Shown here one piece after another: positions 1 to 11,435 of a stretch of 64,000 nucleotides of DNA. Location of the stretch: assembly GCA_043228905.1 (NCBI GenBank), contig JBHGNT010000007.1:8184001-8248000 (forward strand), read 5' to 3'. The position numbers were made by a program, and so were the translations under genes. How positions within the stretch are numbered: the stretch's first letter is position 1; the number at the start of each line of letters is the position of its first letter. A model generated the notes under the pieces. The model saw nothing but the letters and a program-made list of their open reading frames with translations, was not told where the DNA came from and did no database searches. Source of the stretch: Azolla caroliniana. Its lineage: Eukaryota; Polypodiophyta.

Positions 1-52
1 CTGCTGAGGGATCTGTACGAGAAGAAGCGGAACATCAGGCGCATCGCGACGG

Positions 53-152
53 NNNNNNNNNNNNNNNNNNNNNNNNNNNNNNNNNNNNNNNNNNNNNNNN
101 NNNNNNNNNNNNNNNNNNNNNNNNNNNNNNNNNNNNNNNNNNNNNNNNNNNN
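53..152. other. assembly gap (100 N)
   Basis: A run of exactly 100 unknown bases, which looks like a fixed-size scaffold gap. The 52 bases to its left are too short to assign. The sequence to its right should not be assumed contiguous with it. Confidence 0.98.
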
Positions 153-494
153 AAGACAGTTGACTCGGATCAACAGATGGATCTGGACGAGTCGGATCGT
201 CTGAAGGCCAAGGGGACACGGACACAGCGGATGTCGATGCCATCGTGGGAGAACCGATGGATCGGCAAGCGACGGAATCACAGCAGCGTGAGTGCTGAGA
301 TGGGCCTATTGAACAAACATGCCGACCGAGAGGGTCGAGGCGCGCAGAACCAAAGGGGTCGCGGCAAACGGGACCGGACCAGACGAGGAGCGCAAACAAG
401 GCGGAGTGACGCCAGGAGAAGTCAGTTGGAAGAACCGACTGCCACAAAGGCCGACACTACGACCCCACCTCAGGTTGAGCTTGCCGCTCAACAT
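153..494 (+). pseudogene. Ty1/copia polyprotein C-terminal tail (fragment)
   Basis: An open frame rich in Arg, Lys, Gln and acidic residues ends in a PQVEL-like motif near 470-485. The complete Copia at 56191-61543 has the same kind of tail after its RNase H domain: a charged low-complexity extension ending in PQVELEGEC just before the polypurine tract. I therefore read this as the 3' coding end of a related Copia whose upstream part lies in or beyond the N gap. No enzymatic domain is visible in the remaining piece. Function of the extension is unknown; see the hunt section. Confidence 0.55.
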
Positions 495-905
495 TATTCT
501 TGTTGGTGCAAGAAAAGAGAGAAGAGAGAGAGAAAGAGGTTGTTGCCTCTGTTGTAACCGCCGCCTGTGGCGAAGATCGTGAGCACGAGGTCATTGCCTC
601 CGTGAACTCACTGTTTTGTACATTCCCAACATAGTGATAGTTTGCAGCTTGTAGGCTGCCGTGGTTTTTCCCTCTTTGGGTTTTCCACGTAAACATTCTG
701 TGTACCCTTTTCTCTCCTTTGTGTCGCGTGTTTTCGGTTTCCTGTTTCCTGTGTATGAAAAGAATCTCGGTTGGGGCCGAGCGTTGTGCAAAAGGAGCGT
801 TGAGTTCTCGTCACTGCTCTCTCTATCTCGCTCATGTATTGTGTATTCTTAAGCTACCATTAAACCTGTGTTTCTATTCTATTGTTGTTATCCGGCTGAG
901 CCGGT
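495..905 (+). repeat. decayed Copia LTR remnant
   Basis: The stretch carries the landmarks of the LTRs at 3228-3834 and 18444-19141, in the same order. These are a GA-rich run, a CCGCC...TGGCGAAGATCG-type block followed by GAGCACGAGGTC, the GTGGTTTTTCC...GTTTTCCACGT block, and a GGTTGGGGCCGAG block near the end. No clean TG...CA ends, primer site or target duplication could be found, so it is a partial and diverged LTR belonging with the coding tail just upstream. Confidence 0.6.
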
Positions 906-1086
906 TTGTTTACAAGCTTCTGCACGCTATTCTTTACATACCTAGTTTTTCAAATGTACGTTAAATACCATATTGGACAAATGTACATGATATTTGACTG
1001 AACAACATTGAGGTATAGTACGTACTATACAAATTTTGAGGTACTATATGTATTTAAATGTTAAATACGGGTATGTAAATAACCAT

Positions 1087-2645
1087 GGTCTACACCTTCC
1101 ATCTGGAGGGCAACTAGTAGCACAAGCTTTGGTTAATGATTGTTTCATGTTTCTACAAGCCTCATGAGAGAATCTTGAGAAGGGGATGCTTGTATGGAAC
1201 CAAATTGCATTGGCTTTCGGATTACATATTAATTGGAGGAAGTCTAGTCTCATATCATGTACTGAAAGGGATTTGGAATGTTTAGGATGGCAAGGATCCG
1301 TGGTGAAGAAAGGATCTATTTTTTGACACTTGGGCTATCCATTAGGAATGAATGTTACAAATGGTCAATTGATTGAATGGATGTCTAGTATGTTGATGGA
1401 TACGTTCATGTATTGGAAGTCACAATCTTGGCCATTTCATGTACACTTGAAGGTTGTACAATGTACTATGGGACCCATGATATTATATTACTTGCCATTG
1501 TTGTCATGGACAAAGAAGGCTTTGCATTCTGTTTTGCAACCTCTTCGCTATTTGTTGTGGAAGAAGAGGGATAAGATGGGAATCACTTGGGTTGCGTGGA
1601 ATCATCTAGCAACCCCTAAGCACTTGGGGGGAGCTGGAATATTGAACTTATCTATGCATATGATGGCTCGTAAATTTTCATTATTACAAGACATGTGTTC
1701 AAGCTCACAACCATGGATATCTATTGTTCAATATTTCATTGAGAACAATTGTTTAACACATGGGAGGATAACGATTAAGGCTTCATGGAGGCAAAATTTA
1801 TTAAATGGATGTATTTCACTTAGAATTCCGGGCTCTTCATGTGTTTAGCACTTGGTTATCTCATGGCAAGAAGCACTCTTGTTATGTGTATGGAAACCAT
1901 CATCTAGTAGAGAGCATTGTAATTCTTTGCAAAAAGAGTTACTTATGTCTTCTCGGCTATTATGTTGGCCAAGAAATGAGAGATTGCGCTCTCAATTTAA
2001 TCGTTTGTTTCGTTTGGGGATCAAAGAGGTGGGAGATATAGTTGACGCTCCATCTCAAAGCATTTTGGAATTTGTTGAAGCGCGACAATTATTATGCATC
2101 CCGCCTAATTATGGGTTTATTTGGTAACAACTACAAAATATTGCATTGATGCAAGGTCCCTTACCTCTATAAATAGGAGAACAACTGTGGATTGATTGGT
2201 GTTTATGGGGTCAAACGCCGTTGTTACAAGTGACTACTAATCTTTTGTATCATTGCTTTGTTGAGTCTCTTGGATGGTTATCATCTAAGGCTGAAGAAGA
2301 ATGGAAAATACATAAATCAGATCATGGGTGGTGGCAGATCTTACAATGTAGTTGACACTCTAAATTGCCCCTTGTAGCAAAGGTCTTCATTTGGAGAGTT
2401 TTGATTGGAGGATTGCCTTTGAGATTAGCTCTAAAGCGTCGTGGACTAGCAATGGGCAATTGCTTTTTTGCACTATTCAAATTGAAGATAGTACTCATTG
2501 ATTTATACAATGTCTAATTGCTTGTCAAATTTGGAGTTACATTTCTCAAATTTGGCAAGTTTTATCACAATGTTATTTGACACCTAGACAATGGGTGTTT
2601 GCACAATTTACACAGGTTGACCCAAAATCAGAGATGCGGATTGTT
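1087..2645 (+). pseudogene. LINE (non-LTR retrotransposon) reverse transcriptase, decayed
   Basis: Reading one main frame with stops, the translation shows the C-terminal half of a plant L1-type reverse transcriptase. It has GLHINWRKSSLIS (RT thumb start), HLGYPLGMN near 1328, WMSSMLMDTFMYWKSQSWPF, then GITWVAWNHLATPKHLGGAG near 1580. That last segment matches the conserved HWVKW...PKxxGGLG stretch of plant LINEs. Downstream, VAKVFIWRVLIGGLPLRLALKRRG (2375-2450) matches the start of the zf-RVT domain, but its Cys/His cluster is not preserved. Several stops and shifts make it non-coding. The endonuclease and RT palm are missing upstream, consistent with 5' truncation or decay. No poly-A tail or target duplication was found. 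Confidence 0.8.
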
Positions 2646-2948
2646 TTTCTATTTCTCAGATATTGGGGATTGCGCCATAATTGGAACATGCACAACACGC
2701 TTTGTATTCGATGGTAGACATGAGTGAAAGCATATCTATGAAAGTTGAAAGGAGTACTAATGTGACAATTTTCTTTATTGAAGCAAGTGGAAATTCTTTC
2801 CTCAGTGGAGTGTTTGTCTTGCCTATTGGCAATTCAACATGTTCCACTACCCATGTAGTGTAGACAGTGGGTAACCATACTCCATTGTAATACCCATTGT
2901 AAGTAGTGTTTTTTACACACATTTATTAATATAATTATGTGTTTTCAC

Positions 2949-2994
<46 letters not shown>

Positions 2995-3099
2995 CACTCA
3001 ATGTAACAATCTTATTGCAAAAGTTGCAATACAAAAATGGCACTATCAACAACAACTAACTAGGTTACAAGAGTCAATTTAAATACCAACTAACTTGGG
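2646..3099. other. LINE-tail or intergenic stretch, no gene seen
   Basis: This stretch may contain the last part of the LINE ORF (a translated VECLSCLLAIQH segment near 2800), but nothing diagnostic. It also holds a simple GA repeat, listed separately. Confidence 0.4.
2952..2993 (+). repeat. (GA)n microsatellite
   Basis: About 21 uninterrupted AG/GA dinucleotides. Confidence 0.97.
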
Positions 3100-3227
3100 C
3101 AATCACCCTTTGCAGTATTTGCATAAATAGCCTAAACCTAGTGTGTCCAAATGGGACAGCGTGAATACATCCCAAGTGGCACTGTGGATAAGGATGTCAT
3201 CGAGATAAATGAGGAGCACACCTTTCT
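3100..3227 (-). pseudogene. Ty3/gypsy reverse transcriptase fragment (palm)
   Basis: On the minus strand the translation contains GVLLIYLDDILIHS, the catalytic YxDD box of a Gypsy RT, followed by a degenerate HLDTLG segment. Its upstream RT half lies at 8464-8701 and 9212-9392 on the same strand. The Copia at 3228-8463 therefore inserted into this RT gene immediately before the YLDD box. Confidence 0.85.
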
Positions 3228-3834
3228 TGTTGGGAATTCGGTCCCTCCAGATTAGAACCGGACAAGCTAAATGAAGGAACCGGATCTGGAAGGGTTCCGG
3301 ATGAGATCCGGAAACCGGATCAAGTGGATCCGGATGGATCCGGTGCAAACCGGATCCAAGGACATATTTGTAAATATGTTAGAGTAAGCCCATTGAGGCT
3401 ATATTTGTAAATAGCTTTCTAGTCATATGAGTATAAATAGGACTTAGGACAACCACATAGATTGTGATGTGATGTCATTATTGTGAGTTGTTGTTGTTGT
3501 TGTTGTTGTACAGAGAGAGAGAGAGAGAGAGAAAGCGAGAGAGTAGCTATGAGCACTTTCTGTTGTAACCGCCGTCTGGCGAAGATCGCGAGCACGAGGT
3601 CGTTGCCTCTATGTTCCCACTTTTTATTTCCTCTCATATAGTGATAGTCCGGAGTCCGTGGGCTCCCATGGTTTTTCCCAATTAGTGGTTTCCACGTAAA
3701 CATCTTGTGTTCTCTATCGTTGTTTTGTGTATGTGCATTCATCATACCTATTTCCCATTTCTATGTTTGGTCCTTCATAGAGTGATTTGAGACTCGGTTG
3801 TGGCCGAGCAATACTTCCGCGCTAGTTCCTGACA
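3228..3834 (+). repeat. 5' LTR of Copia element 1
   Basis: 607 bp, TG...CA ends, followed after two bases by the primer site. It contains a GA run near 3512 and the TGGCGAAGATCG and GTGGTTTTTCC blocks shared with other LTRs here. Confidence 0.9.
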
Positions 3835-3863
3835 AACTGGTATCAGAGCGAACAACACAGGAA

Positions 3864-6800
3864 ATGGAAGAGTCGTTTGGCGGCATGTTCAAGCTCACCG
3901 GCTCCAACTACTTAGTGTGGAAGTCAAAGATGAGGGACATGCTAGTGGTTAAATATCTTTGGTTGTCGGTATAGTTCGGGGACAAGAAACCGGATAAGAT
4001 TGATGCCGCGACATGGGAGGTGATGCACATAAAGACGACGACGTACATCCGGTGCTTCATCGACATGAGCCTATACAACAACGTCAATGAAGAAAGTAAG
4101 GCTCATGAACTCTGGGAGAAGATTGGCATCATGTTCCAGAACAAAAATGTCGTTAATCAGGTTTTGGTATTCCGGAAGTTATTGAGGCTTTGATACCAAG
4201 ATGGCTCCAGTATGGCGGAGCACATGAATGCCTTCCAGGGGCTAATACACAAAGCCACCTCGTTGGAAGTACCTCTCATGGATGAGGTACTCACATTGCT
4301 CCTGCTCGGTTCCCTCCCAGATAGTTGGGAGACGTTAGTTGTCACGTTGGGCAACATCAGGCCGGAAGGAAAGCAGTTGTCCCTAGCAAGGGTAAAATCA
4401 AGCTTGCTAGATGAAGAAGCTTGCCGGAAGGACCGGGAGTCCGGAACCAATCCGAAGGCCTTGGTTACGGAAGATGACCACAACCGGGGAAGAGGCCGGT
4501 ATCGGAGTCCCCAAAACCGGGACAAATCGGGGACGAGGTTGAAGTCAAGGGGGAGGCCTACTTGCTTCTACTGTGGGAAGCCGGGGCACTTCCAGAAGAA
4601 CTGTCGGCATTTTCGGAAAGAGAAAGGAACCGACAGTGTCGATTCGAAGAAGAGTTCGGACCGGAAAGGGTTGGATCAGAAGGGAACATCGGCAATCACA
4701 ACAAGTGAAGAATAACTGTTGCTCAACACCGAGGAGAATGAGTTAAACCTTGCCGGTGACGAGACAACGTGGGTTGTCAATTCCGGAGCATCGTTCCATT
4801 TGACACCGGACAGGAGATGCTTTTCATCCTACACAACTAGAGATCACGGTTGTGTCCGGATGGGGAATGAAGGGACCTGCCGAATCATCTGCATAGGAGA
4901 TGTGTTGTTGACGACATCAATCGAATGCAAGTGTTGTTGAAGGACGTCTGACACGTTCCGAAGGTTCGGTTGAACCTGATATCAGCCGGTCGGCTAGATG
5001 ATGAAGGCTACACGAGTAGCATCTAGAACGGAATCATGAAGTTCAGCAAGGGAAGCTTGATCGTGGCTCGAGCCCGGAAGATCAACACACTATACCTGAT
5101 GCAGGTCTGGATATGCTAGGAAGAAGTGAACATAGCATCCAACATTGCCGATGAGTTGTAGCACAAGAGGTTGTGCCATATGAGCCAGAAGGGGATGAGG
5201 AGACTTGCCGAAGACAATCTCATTCCAGTGAAAGATGTGCATCTTGAGAAGTGCACCGATTGCCTAGCTGGCAAGCAAAACCGAACCTTCTTCCGGTCAA
5301 GACTACCGATGAGACGGAATGCACCACTAGAGCTAGTGCATACCAATGTGTGTCAAGTGGGCACGAATTCACATGCTAGATCGCAGTACTTCGTGATGTT
5401 CATAGATGACCACAGCTGGAAGTTGTGGGTCTCACCGCTGAAGACAAAGGACCAGGTGTTATCCGTCTTCAAGGAGATTCACGCGAGAGTGAAAAAGAGA
5501 AACCGGCCGGAAGCTGAAGGCAGTTTGAGCTGATAACAGAGGAGAATATCGGGGGCAGTTTGACGAGTACTGTCAGTCGAAGGGAATCCGGCTCGAATTC
5601 ACCGTGCCGAAGACGCCGGAACTAAACAGGTTGGCCGAGCGGATGAACCGGGCCATGATGGAGAGAGTTTGGAGCATGTTGGCACATGCAAAGCTACCCA
5701 AGACGTTTTGGGCTGAGGTGTTGATGATGGTGACGTATGTAATAAATAGATCACCCTCAGCACCCTTGGACAAAGACACACCACAGAGAGTATGGACTAG
5801 CATCTGAAGGTGTTCGGGTGTCTCGCATATGTGCATGTTGCAAAGGACAAGAGAGCAAAGTTGCAAAGTTGCTTGGATACGATGATGGTGAGTTTGGTTA
5901 CTGGGTGTGGGATCTGGTCGACAAGGTGTTCCGGAGTCGGGACATAGTCTTCATGGAAGACAGGACCATTGCCGACTGGGAGTCGGAGAAGAAGGTGATG
6001 AACTCCGGATCATCCAATGAAAACCGGCTTGAGGACACAAGGACTTACCCGGTTGAAAACCAGATATTAGTCGGTAACCAGATGACACTCGACAAACCGA
6101 CCGGATTCAAACAAGAAACTAAACCGACTGAAGAAGAAGACACCGGAACCTGACAAGACCCCAAAACGGATTTGGATGAGGAACATATGGAAGAACTGGT
6201 TGCCGAAAGCCAAGGACGGAGGTATCCGCTAAGGGAGAGAAAAGCCCTCGGAGATTTCCAGATGCAGAGCACGTATAGCTGACCGATGAGGGGGAGCCAG
6301 AAAGCTTCAAAGAAGCAAAGAAAGACACCCACAGCCACAAGTGGTTAAGTGCCATGCAGGACGAGATGGATTCCCTGCATGAGAACCACACATATGAATT
6401 GACGGAGCTACCGAAAGGAAAGAGAGCACTCCGGAATAAGTGGGTGTACAAGTTGAAACCAAGAGACACCGGAAATCCACTGAGGTACAAGGCCCAGATC
6501 ATGGTGAAGGGTTTCCAACAAAAGAAAGGTGTGGATTTTGATGAGATCTTTGCCCTGATAGTAAAGATGACATCCATCCGAACGGTATTGAGCATAGAGG
6601 CAAGCATGGACCTTGAGGTAGAGCAACTAGACATCAATACAGCATTCCTACATGGCGACCTCGAAGAAGAGATCTACATGCATCAACCAGAAGGATTTGA
6701 GAAGAAAGGGAAGGAGCACTTGGTGTGCCGGTTGAGGAAGAGCCTATACAGATTGAAGCAAGCCCCCTAGCAATGGTACCGGAAGTTCAACTCCTTCATG

Positions 6801-7854
6801 ACCGACCAAGGGTACCACAAAACGCAACCTGATCACTACGTGTTTGTAAAGAAATTCAACGGAGGAGATTTCCTGATACTCCTCCTTTATGTTGATCGTT
6901 GGACGAGACCAAGTCAAGATACAGATGCTGAAGAAGGCTCTAAACCGAACCTTCTCAATGAAAAAGTTAGGTCCGGCAAGACAGATATCGGGAATGCACA
7001 TAATCCAGGACCTGTCGAAGAAGCTGTTGTGGTTGTCTGAGGAAAAGTACGTGATAAAGGTACTCCAAAGGTTCAACATGTCGGAGGCGAAACCGGTCAG
7101 ATCGACACTCCCGGCAAACTGGAGATTTTCTGAAAAGCAAAGCCCGAAGACAAAGGCAGAGAATGCGGATATGATGGAGATACCATATGCCTCTGCCATC
7201 GGAAGCTTAATGTACGCAATGGTGTGCACCCGGCTGGATATTGCATATGTTGTCGGAGTAGTCAACCAGTTCATGAGTAGTCCAGGAAGAGAGCACTGGA
7301 ATGCGGTCAAGTGGATACTCTGGTATCTGAAAGGCACCTCGAGTATGTGCCTCCGGTTTGGCTCCAATAAACCCCAACTTGACGGATTCACAGATTCGGA
7401 TATGTCGGCTGATGCGGATACCAGCCGATCTACATTTGGATATGTCATGACTTATGCAAGGGGAGTCGTATCATGGCAATCGAGGCTGCAGAAGTCCGTT
7501 GCACTATCGACAACAGAAGCGGAGTACATGGCAGTTGTGGAAGCCGGCAAGGAAGTAATCTGAATGAAGGACTTCATTGGAGAGCTAGGGATTCGATAAG
7601 AGGAATACTGGCTCTACTGCGACAGTCAAAGTGTCATCCACCTTGCGAAGAATGCGGCCTACCATTCCCAGACCAAGCACATCCAGAGGAGATATCACTG
7701 GCTCCAGGACAAGGTAGAAGATCAAGACTTCGTGTTGATGAAGATCCACACGAAGGAGAAGGGATCAGATATGCTAACCAAGGTGCTTTCAACTGACAAG
7801 CTGGACACGTGCAGAAGACGGATCGGATTAACAAGAAATCTCATGCCGGAGTGA
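3864..7854 (+). pseudogene. Copia element 1 gag-pol polyprotein remnant
   Basis: Broken reading frames preserve every Copia domain in order. Gag is at 3864-4540. A CCHC knuckle (CFYCGKPGHFQKNCRH) is near 4564. A protease relic WVVNSGASFHL is near 4772, with Asp of the DSG site changed to Asn. GAG-pre-integrase is at 5110-5300 and the integrase core at about 5330-5800. RT runs from KWVYKLKPRDTG (6440) to a damaged LLYVDR in place of YVDD near 6885. RNase H ends near 7854. The chosen start aligns with the start of the intact 1357-residue relative at 19172. At least ten stops or shifts, the protease Asp-to-Asn change and the broken YVDD make it non-functional. Confidence 0.92.
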
Positions 7855-7864
7855 AGGGGGAGTT

Positions 7865-8463
7865 TGTTGGGAATTCGGTCCCTCCGGATGAGAACCAGAG
7901 GAGCCAGATGAAGGAACCAGATCCGGAAGGGTTCCAGATGAGACCCGGAAACCGGATCGAGTGAATTCGGATGGATCCGGTGCAAACCGGATCCAAGGAC
8001 ATATTTGTAAATATGTTAGAGTAAGCCCATTGAGGCTATATTTGTAAATAGCCCTAAAGTCCTATGAGTATAAATATGACTTAGGGCAACCACATATGTT
8101 GTGATGTGATGTCATTATTGTGAGTTGTTGTTGTTATTGTTGTTGTACAAAGAGAGAGAGAAAGCGAGAGAGCAGCTACGAGCACTTTCTGTTGTAACCG
8201 TCATCTGGCGAAGATCGCGAGCACGAGGTCGTTGCCTCTATGTTCCCACATTGTATTTCCTCTCATATAGTGATAGTTCGGAGTTCGTGGGCTCCCGTGG
8301 TTTTTCCCGATTAGGGTTTTCCACGTAAACATTCGGTGTTCTCTATCATTGTTTTGTGTACGTGCTTTCATCATACCTATTTCCCATTTCTGTGTTTCGT
8401 CCTTCATAGAGTGATTTGAGACTCAATTGTGGCTGAGCAATACTTCTGCGCTAGTTCCTGACA
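7865..8463 (+). repeat. 3' LTR of Copia element 1
   Basis: 599 bp, same ends and block order as the 5' LTR with scattered substitutions and small indels. It is preceded by the polypurine tract. Confidence 0.9.
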
Positions 8464-8701
8464 AACTTTATGAGGGTGGTGAAGATGGAGTTGGCCATGA
8501 GTTGGAATGTGTTATTGGCATCAGACAGGCCGAACGGAATGCGGGTGAACTGGAACGATCCGTGTCGTGTGAAGAATGCGGTTTTGTGGGCATCAAAAGG
8601 CTTTAGAGGGATTTGCCAGTATCCCGAGGCTAAGTTGAGGGAGGTGAAATAACGGGAGCGACCAAGCTGATCCAAGAGGTCGTCCACACGAGGGCAGAGG
8701 T
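8464..8701 (-). pseudogene. Ty3/gypsy reverse transcriptase fragment (fingers), proximal copy
   Basis: The minus-strand frame shows CPRVDDLLDQLGRSRYFTSLNLASGYWQIPL, then KTAFFTRHGSFQFTRIPFGL and a TFQ motif. These are the standard Gypsy RT landmarks upstream of the YLDD found at 3100-3227. The 117 bp at 8585-8701 are repeated at 9212-9328. Confidence 0.85.
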
Positions 8702-9211
8702 GTTGAAAAACAGTGCTCGGCCACAACCGAGGAATAGGACCAACTCACAGAAAACGGGAAATACAAAGTACACGAAGACTTTCGAGAGAAGAGTACACAG
8801 GATGTTTTACGTGGAAAACCCTAAATGGGAAAAACCACGGGAGTCCTCAAACTCCAACTATCACTATGAACAGAGATGTACAATGGTGAAGCCACAAGGC
8901 AACAACCTTGAGCTCACTGTCTTCGCCACAAGCGGCGGTAATACACAGAGGCAACGACCTCTTCGTCTTTCTCTCTCTCTCTCTCTCTCTCGGCTGCTCT
9001 CTTCACTCTCTCTAAGTGGAAAACAGAAAAATGAGCAACAACATAAACTGTTTGCCCTAAGTCATATTTATACACATATGACTTTCGGGCTATTTACAAA
9101 TATAGTCTCCGCATCCGGATCTCTCTCCGGGTACTTCGTCATCCGGCTCCGTAACCGGGGTCTTCATCATCCGGCTCCGTAGCCGGGGTCTTCATCATCC
9201 AGCTCCGTAGC
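8702..9211 (-). repeat. Copia LTR fragment captured between 117-bp direct repeats
   Basis: The reverse complement carries LTR blocks of the 18444-23897 family: tandem CCGGCTACGG-type units, the conserved 'GGACTCCCGTGGTTTTTCCC' block, and TCGGTTGTGGCCGAG at the end. It lacks the first ~100 bp of a normal LTR because it starts inside the 28-bp repeat units, so it is not a clean solo LTR. The same 117-bp segment of Gypsy RT flanks it on both sides (8585-8701 and 9212-9328, one visible mismatch). Confidence 0.8.
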
Positions 9212-9392
9212 TGTGGGCATCAAAAGGCTTTAGAGGGATTTGCCAGTATCCCGAGGCTAAGTTGAGGGAGGTGAAATAACGGGAGCGACCAAGCTGATCC
9301 AAGAGGTTGTCCACACGAGGGCAGAGGTCATGGATAGTCAATTTGTTTAGAGGCCTGAAGTTGATGCAGAAGTGGAAGGTGTTGTCATGAAT
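9212..9392 (-). pseudogene. Ty3/gypsy reverse transcriptase fragment (start), distal copy
   Basis: The minus-strand frame gives FHFCINFRPLNKLTIHDLCPRVDDLLDQLG, the first conserved block of Gypsy RT, and runs directly into the region duplicated at 8585-8701. This copy is the one contiguous with the RT start, so it marks the original locus. Confidence 0.85.
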
Positions 9393-9843
9393 CCGTGAAC
9401 ATTATGCTTCACTTGGACTTGAACCCAAGACTTCGTATTACGAAATTCGAAGCCTAACCATTAAGGATGGAAGCATTGGGAGGCTGTAACGCAGATCTTC
9501 AGGCACCTAAGAGGAACCGAAGATGCACAATTGACTTTCGGATTGGCAAATCCGACCGAAGTCGAAGGCTACACCGACTCTCCCAGTTCGACTACATCCA
9601 AAAGGTGTTGAGACACTTCAACATGGAAAATGCCAAGCCAACACCAGTCTTCAGCTCCAAGCCTACCTTGTATCCAACTCATCCTTGTACTCATTCTATT
9701 CTAATAAACCCACTCTTCTCTTATCAATCCATTCTTCTATTCTCTTATACCTTCCTTCAATAGACCAATCTCTTTCTTTGTTCTGACAGTTTGATGCGAA
9801 CTTCTTCTCCTTTACCCTCTTCCACAAACACTAGTAAGTACCC
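9393..9843 (+). other. scrambled Copia scrap in otherwise unassigned sequence
   Basis: Positions 9470-9570 translate to a Copia RNase H start (QIFRHLRGTEDAQLTFG...EGYTDS). Immediately after, 9570-9650 translate to SQFDYIQKVLRHFNMENAKPTP, which in an intact Copia lies upstream of that RNase H segment. The two pieces are therefore in reversed order. The rest (9660-9843) shows no recognisable feature. Confidence 0.6.
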
Positions 9844-10833
9844 ATGGCTACTAGCAACCCACAAGAATACCTCGCCTTTGTTGCAGAAATGGAGAATCTC
9901 AAAAGCAAGTTGCATCACTAGAGCTAGAGAATCAACAACTGCTTGAAGATCTACATAAGGTTTCTGTAGAGAAGCAACAAATACACGACGAGTTTACACA
10001 AAGGGTTCAACAATTAGAGTCGGCAATAGTAGCTTTACAACAACTAAAAGTCAACGGTCAAGGAGTTCTTAAGGAGCCCAAAATCAGCCTCCCAGCTAAA
10101 TTCGATGGTTCGAGAGCACATTTTCGGGGTTTTATAAATCAAGTGCGGTTGGTGATCCAAATGCATCCCATGTGTTATCCAACAAATTCATCACGAGTTA
10201 GGTTGGTGGGTACTTTATTGACTGTCACAACATTGTCATGGTTTGCTCCATTGCTAGAAGCAAATCCTCCCCTACTTAACAACTTTGAAGAATTTATCAA
10301 AGAGTTTAAGGCTTGCTTCGGAGACACAGATAGTGTAAGAACGGCAATCAATAGGATTCGCACACTGTGGCAAGGGGATCAACTAGCATCAACGTATGCA
10401 ACCAATTTTTGTCTCATTGCAAGTGATATTCCTTGGGACAAACAAGCCTTAATGGAGCAGTTTCATTCGGGCCTCCATGGAGATGTGAAAGATTTACTTC
10501 TTACCTTCCTTGAGGATCCAAAATCCCTTACATAAGTTATTAACCGAGTAGTACGATGTGATAATCGGCTTTTTTGAGCGTCGGTCTGAGCGACAACAAC
10601 AACAAACAAGATCAAGATTTACGCCAAATTATGCATCAGTGATGACACAATCTCCAAGGCAACAATATAGCCCCATCCCAACTCCACAACAAGCACGTAG
10701 CCCGACACCGATGGAGATTGATATGACCCGGCGACGAGGACCGTTATCAGATGAAGAGAAACAATGTCATTGAGCAAATCGACTATGCTTATATTGTGGA
10801 GGTCCATGACATATTGTCATTCACTACCCGCAT
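9844..10833 (+). pseudogene. Ty3/gypsy gag (capsid and zinc knuckle), decayed
   Basis: The frame opens with ATG at 9844, hits stops near 9920, then resumes. It contains a clear gag block at 10085-10535 (KISLPAKFDGSRAHFRGF, LTVTTLSWFAPLLE, FKACFGDTDSVRTAINRIR). After a Pro/Gln-rich linker comes a knuckle LCLYCGGP*H near 10785 with a stop inside it. From memory, this capsid style resembles Tf1/sushi-type chromovirus gags more than the usual plant Gypsy gags. No protease or pol follows because the sequence is cut at 10980 by the insertion of Gypsy E. Confidence 0.75.
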
Positions 10834-10980
10834 AGAACAAGACATCAGGTACATCAGATTAACTATAATAATAGAAATGAGTCTAGCATTGTTGAAATTG
10901 TGGACCGAGGGCCACCTGGACTTGGCTGAGGTGGGGGACAAGGGGGCTATTGTGTAGGAGGGGGAGCGGGAGAGCTCGTG

Positions 10981-11435
10981 TATTAGAGATCTAAGTACTA
11001 AAGTAAGATTAAGATAAGGATAAACAAATGATAGATAGAAAGGAGAAAGAGAAAGAAGGGTGCTGATCCACCCGACCACCCCCGAGCGAAGGGATCGAGA
11101 CGGACTCGAGCCTCGATCGGCGTCCCATACCACCGCCGTGGCGTCGAGTCCTACCTGGTGCTGGCGCGCTCGCTACAAGAGTTGACCCACCACAAGAGCA
11201 GAGTCTCGATGTAGTCAAAAGATGATCAAATGAGGGTAGCTAGGCCTCTTATTTATAGCGATACCCAAGGCCCCTAGGCAAGTTCACACTTGACCTAATG
11301 GGTTGTCTCAGTCCCGAGGATTAAAAGTAATCCTCCCCTTCTTTACACTCTCGTTTAACCCTCACACTTATCCACGTGTATAGAATACTACGGTAAATTC
11401 TCACCACGGGATATTAAATGGTCATGCCCGTAACA
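10981..11435 (-). repeat. 3' LTR of Gypsy E
   Basis: 455 bp, same length as the partner at 36274-36728, with scattered substitutions. The outer flank is TCGTG. On the minus strand it is preceded by the purine tract AAAGAGGGGGAG. Confidence 0.92.

Larger units (their letters stand above)
3228..8463 (+). mobile_element. Ty1/copia element 1, full-length but decayed
   Basis: The element has two related LTRs (3228-3834 and 7865-8463), both beginning TGTTGGGAATTCGG and ending in GACA. A TGGTATCAGAGC primer site complementary to initiator tRNA-Met lies at 3838-3849. The GAAGGGGGAG polypurine tract directly precedes the 3' LTR. It lies inside a minus-strand Gypsy RT gene, whose two halves flank it. 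The motifs and LTR blocks show it belongs to the same family as the intact Copia at 18444-23897. The five bases on either side of the ends do not match, so a target duplication was not confirmed. Many stops and frameshifts show it is old. Confidence 0.93.

Noticed and set aside
3223-8468. A target duplication around Copia element 1
   Set aside because: The flanks TTTCT and AACTT do not match, so it was not claimed even though the insertion into the RT gene is clear.
9395-9475. Minus-strand tRNA-like A and B boxes (TTAATGGTTAGG and GGGTTCAAGTCC)
   Set aside because: The spacing is plausible, but no cloverleaf with a proper anticodon arm or acceptor stem could be drawn. It may be a SINE fragment, but support is too thin.
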